From Rivularia sp. PCC 7116 (GTDB lineage: Bacteria > Cyanobacteriota > Cyanobacteriia > Cyanobacteriales > Nostocaceae): DNA of 64,000 nucleotides. The notes under the pieces were generated by a model. That model was not told where the DNA came from and ran no database searches. It saw only the letters and a program-made list of their open reading frames with translations. Positions 52,399 to 61,423 of the stretch are shown in pieces; position 1 is the first letter of the stretch, and each line of letters starts with the position of its first letter. The stretch spans positions 1,426,001-1,490,000 of the forward strand of contig NC_019678.1 in NCBI RefSeq assembly GCF_000316665.1, written 5' to 3'. The translations under genes were made by a program, and so were the position numbers.

Positions 52399-53709
52399 AT
52401 GCTGTTACTGGGAATTTTTATAGGTCTAGGGGTAAGTATCTGCTTATGGGTCTGGTACAATATACAGTTCAATCGCTATTTCGGACGTTTTGACTATTCT
52501 AGAAGAAAGTCTTTCGTTGTTGGCTGGCCGTATAAATTTTCCAGATTAAAAGAACGGCAGCAGTGCTTGGAACAGCAACTTTTTTCTTTACAAAATTTGC
52601 TTGAAAATGCACCTATAGGGTATTTACAAGTTGACGAAGAAAATCAATTGCTATGGTGTAACCAACAAGCTCGTCAAATGCTGTCATTAGAAAAGTGGCA
52701 ACCCGGACAAGTGCGTTTGTTATTAGAGGTAGTACGTTCTTACGAACTCGACCGTTTAATTGAAAAAACTCGCGATCGCTATTATTCTCAAGAGAAGGAG
52801 TGGGTGTTTCACCCCTCTTGTGAGAATGCTGAAGCCATGTTAGAACAAAAGTCAGTAGTTTTACGGGCTACCGGGTTGCCCTTACCTCAAGGTCAGGTAG
52901 GAGTATTTCTGGAAAACCGCCAGCAGATATTGGAAATCAGCCAATCACGCGATAGAGCTTTTTCAGACCTCGCCCACGAACTCAGAACGCCCCTAACTTC
53001 AATGCGTTTAGTTGTGGAAACTTTACAAGACCGTGTAGAACCATCAATTGTGCGCTGGGTTAACCTTCTTCTCAAGGAAGTTGATCGACTAATTGACTTA
53101 GTACAAAGTTGGTTAGACTTGACTCGACTTGAGACAAATCCTTCTACTCAATTAAATTGTCACCCTTTAGAAATAAAAGCGTTAATAAACTCGGTCTGGG
53201 ATACCTTAGAACCCATAGCGCAACGCCAAACGGTTCAACTCTCTTTAACGGGCATTGAAAATATCTGGGTAAATGCCGATAAATCCAGGCTTCACCAAGT
53301 TTTTTTCAACCTAATTCATAACAGTATAAAATACAGTCCTCCTAACGGAGTTGTTAGAGTAGAAGTTAGTGTTAATATATCTTTAGAAAATAAAAATCAA
53401 GACGAGCCTAACGCTTCACCATTCTTAGAAATTAATATTATAGATTCCGGTGTCGGCTTTGCTCAAGAAGATTTACCCTATATATTTCAGAGATTTTACC
53501 GAGGGGATAAAGCGCGTTCTCGCTCTATAAAAGGAGATGGTGATTCAACTCTGGATGGAAGCGGCTTAGGATTGGCTATTGTTCATCAAATTTTAAGCGC
53601 TCACGGGGGAACTATCAAAGCAATGAATCATCCACAAACAGGTGGTGCATGGCTACAAATTCATCTTCCCCAAGTTATGGCAGAATCCGCCGTTCAAAAT
53701 TATATTTAA
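52399..53709 (+). CDS. sphS: Phosphate sensor histidine kinase (PhoR/SphS type)
   Basis: 436 residues from the ATG at 52399; a TTG at 52351, abutting the sphR stop, would add 16 residues. One N-terminal membrane segment (MLLLGIFIGLGVSICLWVWY), a PAS-like region (about 70-170: LENAPIGYLQVDEENQLLWC), HisKA with His193 in DLAHELRTPLTSM, and an HATPase domain with LIHNSIKYSPPNG, IDSGVGFA and GSGLGLAIVHQIL. Directly follows sphR and precedes phoU, so it belongs to the phosphate-sensing operon. The hydrophobic N-terminus keeps it at the membrane, as for Synechocystis SphS. Confidence 0.88.
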   Translation: MLLLGIFIGLGVSICLWVWYNIQFNRYFGRFDYSRRKSFVVGWPYKFSRLKERQQCLEQQLFSLQNLLENAPIGYLQVDEENQLLWCNQQARQMLSLEKWQPGQVRLLLEVVRSYELDRLIEKTRDRYYSQEKEWVFHPSCENAEAMLEQKSVVLRATGLPLPQGQVGVFLENRQQILEISQSRDRAFSDLAHELRTPLTSMRLVVETLQDRVEPSIVRWVNLLLKEVDRLIDLVQSWLDLTRLETNPSTQLNCHPLEIKALINSVWDTLEPIAQRQTVQLSLTGIENIWVNADKSRLHQVFFNLIHNSIKYSPPNGVVRVEVSVNISLENKNQDEPNASPFLEINIIDSGVGFAQEDLPYIFQRFYRGDKARSRSIKGDGDSTLDGSGLGLAIVHQILSAHGGTIKAMNHPQTGGAWLQIHLPQVMAESAVQNYI

Positions 53710-53721
53710 GAAAATAACTTC

Positions 53722-54408
53722 ATGTTTGAGATTACAAGCGTGAAAGCTATCCCAACTCGTCCTAATTTTGCAAAACCTCAACTAGCACGCGACATCAGGC
53801 GGCTAGAAAGAGATATTTTGCGTATGGGTGCTTTAGTGGAACAGTCCTTCCGTTTCTCGCACCAGGCACTATTTGCTCGTGATTTATCAGTAGTCGAGCA
53901 GCTGCCTTTATTAGATAAGAAAATAGACCGATTTTATAAACAAATCGAATCAGAATGTACGGCGATTATGACCTTACATTCGCCTAACGAGCAAGATTTG
54001 CGTTGTTTAAGTGCTTTTATGCAGCTAGTGCGCGATTTAGAGCGCATTGGCGATTATGCTGAAGATTTAAGTGAAATAGCTGTAAAGCTCTTCCCTTACG
54101 AACCACATTCGTGCATACCAGAAGTAGCAGTAATGTCTCGTCACGCTCAAGCAATGTTAGCAACAAGCTTGGGAGCCCTAGCCGATTTGGATGAAATCGG
54201 GGCAAATAGCATAAAATCACTTGATGATGCTGTAGACGAAGCATACGAACGAGTTTACGATATTTTGGCAAATCAGCGAGATATCCAAGGCTCTGTTGAA
54301 CCGATTGTGCTATTAGCATTAGCTATTCGCTGTTTAGAACGTATGGCAGACCACGCAACCAATATCGGTAAAAGAGTTGCATATATTGTGACCGGACAGC
54401 GCTCTTAA
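53722..54408 (+). CDS. phoU: Phosphate signalling protein PhoU/SphU
   Basis: 228 residues forming two three-helix PhoU repeats: RDIRRLERDILRMGALVEQS in the first and SLGALADLDEIGANSIKSLD in the second, each with the E/D-x-E-x3-D-type metal motifs (LVRDLERIGDYAED and CLERMADHATNIG). PhoU restrains SphS kinase activity in high phosphate by linking it to the Pst transporter. It starts 13 bases after sphS, in the same operon. No pst genes are present in this window. Confidence 0.93.
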   Translation: MFEITSVKAIPTRPNFAKPQLARDIRRLERDILRMGALVEQSFRFSHQALFARDLSVVEQLPLLDKKIDRFYKQIESECTAIMTLHSPNEQDLRCLSAFMQLVRDLERIGDYAEDLSEIAVKLFPYEPHSCIPEVAVMSRHAQAMLATSLGALADLDEIGANSIKSLDDAVDEAYERVYDILANQRDIQGSVEPIVLLALAIRCLERMADHATNIGKRVAYIVTGQRS

Positions 54409-54718
54409 TTATTTCTTTATAATTCAGGCTTTGTTCAATCGTCAACAGTATAGGGTGAATATTTTATTATTAATTCTCGTTAGCTTAAATTTATTTCATA
54501 ATTGCGATTCAACCCCTAAAACCTTAGTTATAAGGATAGGGGTTTTTAATTTTGTTTGGGGGCTGAGAACTGAGTCCACATAATTGGACAACTACTAACA
54601 TAAGTAACTACGTACAAACAAGCCTAAATATGTAAGAAAATGCAAAACATCAAAACTATAGCACTTTTCATTTGAGTGCAATACAAATATTACCTCACCT
54701 CACCCCGCCCTCCGGGCA

Positions 54719-54743
54719 CCCCTCTCCTTAACAAGGAGAGGGG
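54719..54743. repeat. CCCCTCTCC palindrome, copy 4
   Basis: CCCCTCTCCTT and AAGGAGAGGGG perfect 11-bp arms; the outer CCTCACC and GGTGAGG extend the hairpin to about 54691-54757. The most complete copy in the window. Confidence 0.75.
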
Positions 54744-54790
54744 ATGGGGGTGAGGTGACCGAATGTATGGTACTCAACTGAGATTCGCTA

Positions 54791-54905
54791 TATAAGTAGG
54801 TTAGCGTTGAAAATTGTAATTAGGGCAAGGCAGTCGGCAGTCGAAATAAAGGTTTAAGGCTAATTTGCATTTAGTTATATAGTTATGTTTTTCTACTGGC
54901 TTACT
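54791..54905 (+). mobile_element. 115-bp MITE-like repeat, copy B
   Basis: Near-identical inverted copy of 48541-48660 with AAGTAGGTT at the left end and TGGCTTACTT at the right, where the inverted repeat is degenerate. No coding capacity. Confidence 0.75.
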
Positions 54906-55075
54906 TATCACTTTTCATTTGAGTGTAATGTAATACAGTTTGAGAAACCTCACCACGCCACTTGCTACAACGTGGGGAACCCCTCCGGGTTCACTAGTTT
55001 GGGGGACGGAAACCGACACCCCCAACTAGATTCACCGCGCAACGCAGTGGCTCCCCTTCCCCTCTCCTGATTAAG

Positions 55076-55220
55076 GATACTGCTGGCGAATCAAGGGTAA
55101 GACCCCTTAATCACCGAAAAATAAGGGTTTGAGGAGTGCGATCGCACTCCTGTTAATAGCTCAAAATCCCTATTAATTTGTTCGGGTGAGGGGTGAGACA
55201 TACCATTCGCCAGCAGTATC
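55076..55220. mobile_element. 145-bp MITE with 16-bp TIRs and 9-bp target duplication
   Basis: Terminal inverted repeats GATACTGCTGGCGAAT (55076-55091) and ATTCGCCAGCAGTATC (55205-55220) are perfect. CTGATTAAG stands directly outside both ends (55067-55075, 55221-55229), a 9-bp target duplication. The interior includes GGAGTGCGATCGCACTCC, an 18-bp palindrome built on a HIP1 site. Inserted into a CCCCTCTCC palindrome (left half before 55075, right half AGAGGGG after 55230). No coding capacity. Confidence 0.88.
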
Positions 55221-55931
55221 CTGATTAAGTAGAGGGGTGTATTCTATTCAACAGAAGACTGCTATATTACGACGATCCACAGTTGAACCGCACATAAATG
55301 TGAACGTTGAATGCTTTGTTTAACTATGTCCTGCGGATACGCGCTCGCGAGCGATCCAGTTTTAGAATCAAAAAATAGGTCTAATCTAAAAAAACTATCT
55401 ACGAGAGATATTCCGCCTCCCCATTTTTAGCGGTCAAAACTAATGAAAAGGATTACCAGCTATCTGCTTTAATAGTCTTATCAGCAAAGCAGTTAACCGA
55501 TTTTTAACAATTGACAAACAAATTCATTTTACACATATATTTATTCAAAGCAAAAATACGGCACACCTATTCATGTTGTAACAAATAGAACTTTTAGACT
55601 AATATTTTGGCTTTTATTTTTGTGTTTTAGAGTTATATAAAATACATATATAGAGTTTTTATATAAGGATAAATACTCTGCCGTTTACAGGTATTAATCA
55701 ACAAGCTGAGTTGAGATTATATCTTGTGAAAAGCTTATTAAAACAATATTATTAGTCTCTCAACAAAACAAATAAAAAAATGAAAAACATTTGACACTTT
55801 TCATAATTGTCTGTTTAAATGAACACAGATTTTTAAGTTTGCTTAGCCGGAAAATACTTAAATAATGAAAGTGAATAAAGAAAAAAAAGACACAGAAAAG
55901 CTTTGTCAACTAACTTACTTTTTACAAAAAG

Positions 55932-55949
55932 CTTACCTATTCTTAAACT
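55932..55949 (+). promoter_or_regulatory. Candidate PHO box upstream of phoX
   Basis: CTTACCTA and CTTAAACT start ten bases apart, 80-97 bases before the phoX ATG, and resemble the cyanobacterial PHO-box half-site (YTTAAYYW); the spacing is one short of the usual eleven. A second candidate with exact 11-base spacing (TTAAC at 55493 and 55504) lies farther upstream. Weak evidence. Confidence 0.3.
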
Positions 55950-56028
55950 TTCACTATTAAAGTAACAAAGGCGATATAAAATTGTTTCCTATCTAACTAA
56001 AAATGCTGGTGTCATTGAAATTAAACTG

Positions 56029-58266
56029 ATGAGTATCAAACGTCGTGATTTTTTGTTGTTGATGGGAGGTAGTGCGAGTGCGGTTGCATTTGGTTCGCTT
56101 TCGGGGTGCGATAGAAAACTAACAATGCAGCCAAGTACGCAGAGTAAGGCTTTATCGGTATTTCAACCCGTTAAAGGCCCGATTCCATTGCAGAATGCTG
56201 CGTTTACTCCAGAACAACAGAAAGAAGCTTACCGCAACTATGAAGTAATAGATGATTTGGTATTACCAGATGGTTTTGAGTATCAAGTTATTGCTGCTTG
56301 GGGTGATAAAGTTGGGGATTCTCGATTTGGTTACAACAACGATTATTTGTCTTTTGTTCCAACAGTCGAAAATGAAGGATATCTCACAGTAAATTTTGAA
56401 TACATTAGCGCTATTCCTTGGATGCAAAATTACGCCAAGGTGATAGGAAAATCGTTACCTTTAGATGAAGCTATTGGCAAGCTAAACACCGATTCCCAAG
56501 GAAAAGGTCAGGTAAATGCTTACGCTTTAGCAGAAGATGACCCGTTAAAAGCTCAAATACGAGAAATTTGTTCCGAAGCATTAGTAGATCAGGGTTTAGG
56601 TATTATTTCCATTCGCAAAAATGCCGATGGAAAATGGGAACGCACTAATAGTAATGAAGATAGACGTATTAGTGGAATTTCCGGTTTAGAAGACGGGCGA
56701 TATCTTAAAGCAACAGGTCCTGCCGTGCTTGTATTCAATAAACAGCAAGGGCTTGGCTATACAGACAAACTTGGCGATCGCATAATTGGTTCGTTTGGTA
56801 ATTGTGCTGGTGGAACTACACCTTGGGGAACGGTATTAAGTGCGGAAGAAAATTTTCAGGCACAGGTACCAGAACCGGTCTATGCTGATGGAACATCTTT
56901 CGAGCCAGAAAAAGTTCCTTTCTTTTTAAGTAAAGGAAACCTTTCCGGGCAGGGGAATGTTTTTGGATTGGCTGGGAATAAGTACGGTTGGATAGTTGAA
57001 GTAGATCCAGCGAATCCTAATGATTACGGCACAAAGCATACTTGGCTGGGACGTTACCGTCATGAAGCAGTGGGCGTTCGTGTCGAATCTGGTAAACCTC
57101 TAGCATTTTATTCAGGGTGCGATAGAAGAGGAGGTCATGTTTATAAATTCGTTAGTCGCGATAAAGTTTCCAACCCTAAAGACAAAGCAAATTCTCAGCT
57201 TCTTTCGCAAGGAATGCTTTACGCAGCTAAATTTAACTCTAACGGTACGGGAAGCTGGATACCTTTAAATGCAGATACTGCGATAAATCCAGAACTTCCA
57301 AGCAATATCGTTGGAAATATGCTGAATCTACCGTCAGGACCGCAATCTTCAGAAGATAAGCGAACCCTTTTTGAAGTCCCAGAACCAATTAAAGGCAACT
57401 ATTTTGCAGCAAAAAATGACGAAGAAGTTGCCAAGTATAAGCAGCAATTTAATCGGCTTGGCGATTTATACGTGGGTAATGCAGAAGAAAAACAGGGTGC
57501 GATCTTAATTGATGCACATTATGCCGCGAATGCCGCAGGTGCAACTTGTACGGCTCGTCCGGAGGACACCGAAATTGCACCGAATGGAGATTTGTATATT
57601 AGCTTTACCTCTGGTTATCCAAGTAAAGACGGTGGCCCGGATAGTAGAATTTTCAAAGGTCCTGAAGGTGAAATTCCTTACGAGTACGGATGGGTAATGC
57701 GTTTAACGGAAGACCGCAACAACCCCGCAGCAAATACTTTTAAATGGGAAATGCTTGCTACAGGCGGCGAACCAAACAGTGGCGGAATGGGTTTTGCAAA
57801 TCCCGACAACCTGCTGTTAGATAAAGGTGGAAATGTATGGATGGTTACGGATACTTCAACTTCCAAGTTAAATAATGCCGTTACAAACCGTACTGACGAC
57901 GCAGGTAAAACTGTAAATATATCCGGATTATTTGGCAATAATACTATATGGTATATCCCTACTTCCGGTGAAAATGCAGGTAAAGCCTCGTTATTCGGTA
58001 TTGGACCGATGGAATGTGAAGTCACTGGACCTTGCTTATCCCCTGACCAACAAACGATGTTTCTTGCCATCCAGCATCCCGGAGAAGCTAATGGTACTCG
58101 CCTGAACCAAGCTTCGGAAAGTCGAGAGTATTTGCTGTATAACACTACAGGAGAACAATTTACGCAAACCCGTACAGTTCCTATTGGTTCTAACTGGCCG
58201 GGTAACACAATCGATGTGCCTCCTAAGCCTGCGGTTATATATGTAACCAAAACTTCCGAAGTCTAG
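56029..58266 (+). CDS. phoX: PhoX-type alkaline phosphatase (DUF839)
   Basis: 745 residues. A twin-arginine signal starts the chain: KRRDFLLLMGGSASAVAFGS followed by a lipobox-like LSGC, so export through Tat and perhaps lipid anchoring are expected. The mature part has the DUF839/PhoX blocks: YNNDYLSFVP, NFGNCAGGTTPWGTVLSAEE (conserved core, seen as GNCAGGTTPWGTVLSAEEN), GRYRHEAVGVRVESGKPLAF, and GPCLSPDQQTMFLAIQHPGE. PhoX enzymes use Ca and Fe to release phosphate from organic esters outside the cytoplasm. It lies downstream of the SphRS-PhoU operon, which probably induces it in phosphate starvation. Confidence 0.9.
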   Translation: MSIKRRDFLLLMGGSASAVAFGSLSGCDRKLTMQPSTQSKALSVFQPVKGPIPLQNAAFTPEQQKEAYRNYEVIDDLVLPDGFEYQVIAAWGDKVGDSRFGYNNDYLSFVPTVENEGYLTVNFEYISAIPWMQNYAKVIGKSLPLDEAIGKLNTDSQGKGQVNAYALAEDDPLKAQIREICSEALVDQGLGIISIRKNADGKWERTNSNEDRRISGISGLEDGRYLKATGPAVLVFNKQQGLGYTDKLGDRIIGSFGNCAGGTTPWGTVLSAEENFQAQVPEPVYADGTSFEPEKVPFFLSKGNLSGQGNVFGLAGNKYGWIVEVDPANPNDYGTKHTWLGRYRHEAVGVRVESGKPLAFYSGCDRRGGHVYKFVSRDKVSNPKDKANSQLLSQGMLYAAKFNSNGTGSWIPLNADTAINPELPSNIVGNMLNLPSGPQSSEDKRTLFEVPEPIKGNYFAAKNDEEVAKYKQQFNRLGDLYVGNAEEKQGAILIDAHYAANAAGATCTARPEDTEIAPNGDLYISFTSGYPSKDGGPDSRIFKGPEGEIPYEYGWVMRLTEDRNNPAANTFKWEMLATGGEPNSGGMGFANPDNLLLDKGGNVWMVTDTSTSKLNNAVTNRTDDAGKTVNISGLFGNNTIWYIPTSGENAGKASLFGIGPMECEVTGPCLSPDQQTMFLAIQHPGEANGTRLNQASESREYLLYNTTGEQFTQTRTVPIGSNWPGNTIDVPPKPAVIYVTKTSEV

Positions 58267-58809
58267 TTGTTAAAAATTCTCAATTGCTCTAGAATGAATC
58301 TGACTGTAATTCAATATACTGCACATTTAATTCTTTTGAGAGGATTTCGCAACAAAGCATAAAAGTAATTTAACGTTCCCATAAACACAAAGTAGCAAAT
58401 TTGCGTAATAATGGTAATTGTTGTGCCAACATTAAGTGGCTAAATATACTTTTGATTTTTTATATTTTTACTGCTAACAATTTGTAGCCTTCCGATAATT
58501 TTGATGGAGCCAACAATTAAGCCAACAGCAGTAATTTTCTCAAGGGATATATTCTTGATGAACTATGCACTCATCACTGGGTTATCTATAAATTAGCAGA
58601 GTTCCTTGAGACACTTCATCTACCTTTTGGCTGAGCCAGATATAAACTATCTACTAAATGAACATAGCGAATACAAATCGCTAATGGTATGAGCTAAATC
58701 CTAATTTGATTTGACCATGTTTTACAGGGTGATGGCAAATCTATTGGATACCTTTGACCGCTTTAAATTCTAGCAAGTACAAACCTTAACAACAAAGGAA
58801 TCTTAGAGA
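58267..58809. other. Intergenic region with possible gene remnant
   Basis: 543 bases between phoX and the DevH-like gene. On the minus strand 58311-58562 is an open frame broken by one TAG; otherwise no features were recognised. AAAGGA about 14 bases before the next ATG is a likely ribosome binding site. Confidence 0.45.
58311..58562 (-). pseudogene. Possible remnant of a small membrane protein gene
   Basis: One frame runs 84 codons with a single internal TAG (58440-58442) and no ATG at its head. Before the stop: KITAVGLIVGSIKIIGRLQI; after it: NVGTTITIITQICYFVFMGT, then LNYFYALLRNP. Two hydrophobic segments and basic loops suggest a decayed membrane protein, but chance cannot be excluded. 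No family recognised. Confidence 0.25.
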
Positions 58810-59421
58810 ATGTATTCTACAAATCGTCCTGTAAACAGTAGTTTCTCGCAAAACCCTAACAACACTAGCAGCAGCTCGTTACCACAAAGACTGTTTACCC
58901 GTCGCGAAGTAATTCCCCCACGTAACGATGTACTTTGGAGAATTGAGCGTGGTGCAGTTCGGACATTAACCTGGAGTGAAGATGGGGCATTCATCACTCT
59001 AGGCTACTGGGGTCCGGGAGATTTGGTTGGCTATCCACTTTCCAGAGTTAAGCCCTACCAAATTGAATGTCTAACCAGCGTTGAAGTAAGCGTTCTACCA
59101 CCTCAAATGTGGCATCAAGACGTTGAAGCCTTGGTTTCTCATATTCAACAATCTGAAGAGTTACTTAGTATAGTACATCGCAAACCAATTTCGCTACGTT
59201 TGTGGCAGTTTTTGGTTTGGCTGAGTGAGAAGTTCGGTCGTGAAGTTGAACAAGGTAAGCTTATCGACCTTAACGTCACTCATCAGGAAATGGCTGAAGT
59301 GTTAAATACTACAAGAGTAACTGTTACTCGTTTGCTGCAACAGTTTGAAGATGAGCAGGCTTTAGTACGTCACAAACGTCGCATCATTATACGTTTACCT
59401 AATAAAGATGGTAGAAAATAA
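58810..59421 (+). CDS. Crp/Fnr family regulator, DevH-like
   Basis: 203 residues. After a Ser/Asn-rich head, LFTRREVIPPRNDVLWRIER then GAVRTLTWSEDGAFITLGYW and GPGDLVGYPLSRVKPYQIEC form a degenerate cyclic nucleotide-binding-like domain without the Arg-Ser cAMP contacts. The HTH is VTHQEMAEVLNTTRVTVTRL followed by LQQFEDEQALVRHKRRIII. The sequence agrees with my recollection of DevH, required for the heterocyst glycolipid layer in Anabaena; without alignment this is provisional. It precedes the SLH-porin cluster on the same strand, whose first gene starts 193 bases after its stop. Confidence 0.7.
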   Translation: MYSTNRPVNSSFSQNPNNTSSSSLPQRLFTRREVIPPRNDVLWRIERGAVRTLTWSEDGAFITLGYWGPGDLVGYPLSRVKPYQIECLTSVEVSVLPPQMWHQDVEALVSHIQQSEELLSIVHRKPISLRLWQFLVWLSEKFGREVEQGKLIDLNVTHQEMAEVLNTTRVTVTRLLQQFEDEQALVRHKRRIIIRLPNKDGRK

Positions 59422-59500
59422 TCATATTGTTAGGTGATTAACACTGTTAACCACTTAACCTTTCTCTGGTAGAATAAGCTTGTTTATTCATAAGTATAAT

Positions 59501-59561
59501 CCCTTAAATTAACCTTAAACTAAAATTTTCTTAAAAATTTTAAGTTGAGTTAATTTAAGGG
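59501..59561. promoter_or_regulatory. Long hairpin in the leader of the first porin gene
   Basis: Outer arms CCCTTAAATTAA and TTAATTTAAGGG are perfect 12-mers; TAAAATTT and AAATTTTA form an inner stem. It ends 53 bases before the porin ATG at 59615. It may be the DevH-gene terminator or a structured porin leader; it lacks a T run. Confidence 0.5.
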
Positions 59562-59614
59562 CAGGGCTTATGATTCTACTATTAAGCAATAATTTTACCG
59601 GTGTGAGTGAGAAG

Positions 59615-61204
59615 ATGAGAAAAGCAATTTGGAAGGTTCTAAAACTAAGCCCAGTTATCTTTGCAGCTACAGTATTTACAGCTAATAGTGCATTAGCTGA
59701 AGAAATTAATAAACAAGTGACACCTGTTGCCGATCTATCTGAAGATACAGCTTCTATGGAGCAGGTTACTTCAGTATCGCAGTTTTCTGACGTACAGCCG
59801 ACGGATTGGGCATTTCAAGCATTGCAATCATTGGTAGAGCGTTACGGTTGTATTGCAGGTTATCCCAACGGAACATATCGCGGAAATCGTGCTTTAACTC
59901 GTTATGAATTTGCAGCAGGTTTAAATGCTTGTTTGGATAGAGTTAACGAATTGATTGCAACGGCGACAGCGGATATTGTTAGTAGAGAAGATTTAGCAAC
60001 TTTACAACGTTTGCAAGAAGAATTTAGCGCAGAGTTAGCAACCTTGCGCGGTAGAGTTGATGCATTGGAAGCTCGCACTGCTGAATTAGAAGCAAATCAA
60101 TTTTCTACCACTACTAAATTGAAGGGTGAAGTCATATTTGCTTTATCTGATGCTTTCGGTGAGGCTATTGATGGTACAGACTTAGATGGTAGTTCAGATA
60201 ATACAACCTTTACCGATAGGGTACGTTTAAATTTTGATTCTAGCTTTACGGGTAGAGACAAATTAAGAGTCCGCCTGCAAGCTCGGAACGTGACAAGATA
60301 CGATAACGTCACCGGTACCGACATGGCTAGGCTGGCTTTTGACGGAGAAGATGGAAACGACTTTACAGTAAGCGAATTATGGTATCAGTTTAAGCTCGGT
60401 GATGCATTACAGGTAAAAGTTGATGCTGTTGATGCCGAAATGAACGATAACATGGAAGTATTTAACCCTGCTTTTGAAAGCAGTGGTTCCGGTGCTATTT
60501 CTCGCTACGGACGTTTTAGCCCGATTTACCGTCAAGGTGGTGGTGCTGGTTTAACCTTAACCTTCGCTCCTAAATCTCCAATCAGCGCTTCAGTTGCTTA
60601 TACGGCTGACGAAAACAGCGATCCCACATCCGGTAGAGGACTTTTTGACGGTAATTATACAGCCCTCGGTCAAATTGCTTTCAACCCCAGCAAATCTTTT
60701 GGTGTTGGTTTTACCTACGCTCGTAGATATCAAAATCAAGAAGGTGGCGTTAGCTTATTTAATTCTACAGGTGGTACCTTAGCCAATCAGCCCTTTGGTG
60801 ATATTGCAACTACTGCTAACCACTACGGTATACAGGCTTTAGTAAGACCGACTTCTAACATATCTGTTTCCGGTTGGGCTGGTTATTCGGATGCTACAGC
60901 TAAAGCCGGACCAAACGAAGGTGATGATGCAGAAATGTTCTACTGGGCTGCTGCACTGGCTTTGAGAGATTTGGGTGCTAAGGGTAGTACTCTAGGTGTG
61001 ATTTTTGGTCAACCACCTAGAGTAACTGAGAGCGATTTAGTTGAAGACACTGATACTTCTTACCACTTAGAAGCACTCTACAAGTTGCCTATCAACGATA
61101 ATATTGCCATTACTCCTGGTGTGTTAGTTATCTTCAATCCAGAACATGATAACGATAACGACACTATCTATGTTGGTACGCTTCGCACCACATTCAAATT
61201 CTAA
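59615..61204 (+). CDS. SLH-domain OprB-type porin, copy 1
   Basis: 529 residues from the ATG at 59615; a start at 59570 would put 15 residues before the signal peptide. Signal peptide ends NSALA. One SLH domain (about 48-112: SQFSDVQPTDWAFQALQSLV and ERYGCIAGYPNGTYRGNRAL then TRYEFAAGLNACL) anchors it to peptidoglycan-linked polysaccharide. A coiled coil (LQRLQEEFSAELATLRGRVD) is the periplasmic spacer, and from about 165 a beta-barrel of the carbohydrate-selective OprB family ends in TLRTTFKF, with C-terminal Phe as in outer-membrane proteins. The leader GGTGTGAGTGAGA is shared with copy 3. Confidence 0.93.
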   Translation: MRKAIWKVLKLSPVIFAATVFTANSALAEEINKQVTPVADLSEDTASMEQVTSVSQFSDVQPTDWAFQALQSLVERYGCIAGYPNGTYRGNRALTRYEFAAGLNACLDRVNELIATATADIVSREDLATLQRLQEEFSAELATLRGRVDALEARTAELEANQFSTTTKLKGEVIFALSDAFGEAIDGTDLDGSSDNTTFTDRVRLNFDSSFTGRDKLRVRLQARNVTRYDNVTGTDMARLAFDGEDGNDFTVSELWYQFKLGDALQVKVDAVDAEMNDNMEVFNPAFESSGSGAISRYGRFSPIYRQGGGAGLTLTFAPKSPISASVAYTADENSDPTSGRGLFDGNYTALGQIAFNPSKSFGVGFTYARRYQNQEGGVSLFNSTGGTLANQPFGDIATTANHYGIQALVRPTSNISVSGWAGYSDATAKAGPNEGDDAEMFYWAAALALRDLGAKGSTLGVIFGQPPRVTESDLVEDTDTSYHLEALYKLPINDNIAITPGVLVIFNPEHDNDNDTIYVGTLRTTFKF

Positions 61205-61237
61205 GATTTTGCAAACAATTTTATAAATCAAAAACAG

Positions 61238-61261
61238 CCTGCGAAAGCAGGTTTTTTTTTA
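61238..61261 (+). terminator. Rho-independent terminator after porin copy 1
   Basis: CCTGC-GAAA-GCAGG with G-T and A-T extensions, followed by a run of ten Ts. Starts 34 bases after the stop codon. The clearest intrinsic terminator in the window. Confidence 0.85.
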
Positions 61262-61297
61262 TCTACTGTAGATTAAGCCATTGGAAATAATAAGATT

Positions 61298-61423
61298 CAA
61301 TACTGCTCGGTTAAGAGGAGATCCTCCCTAACCCTCCTTAAGAAGGAGGGAACTAAGCCCCCAATTTAGCGGGGGTTTAGGGGATCTAACCATTGTGTCC
61401 AATTCCTTAACCGAGCAGTATTG
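61298..61423. mobile_element. 126-bp MITE with 18-bp TIRs between porin genes
   Basis: Terminal inverted repeats CAATACTGCTCGGTTAAG (61298-61315) and its exact complement (61406-61423). TAATAAGATT and TAATAAAATT stand directly outside, a 10-bp target duplication with one change. The interior 61319-61387 is a GATCC...GGATC repeat like the one at 29154. No coding capacity. The ATACTGCT core is shared with the TIR at 55076. Confidence 0.88.

Larger units (their letters stand above)
54409..56028. other. Repeat-rich gene-free region, 1.6 kb
   Basis: No credible gene. From left: the 22-mer GCACTTTTCATTTGAGTGCA with AT (54661) and a second, near-identical copy (54909); a CCCCTCTCC palindrome with wide CCTCACC/GGTGAGG arms (54691-54757); the inverted MITE copy B (54791-54905); and a 145-bp MITE inserted in another palindrome (55076-55220). 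The last 800 bases are AT-rich and precede phoX, with possible PHO-box-like repeats near 55493 and 55932. Confidence 0.6.

Noticed and set aside
54885-55070. 61-codon frame in the repeat-rich gap
   Set aside because: Made of repeat sequence (the CCCCTCTCC family and its flanks); a chance frame.
57678-58250. 190-codon minus-strand frame inside phoX
   Set aside because: Lies wholly inside a well-supported gene in another frame; product has no domain and composition mirrors the codon use of phoX.
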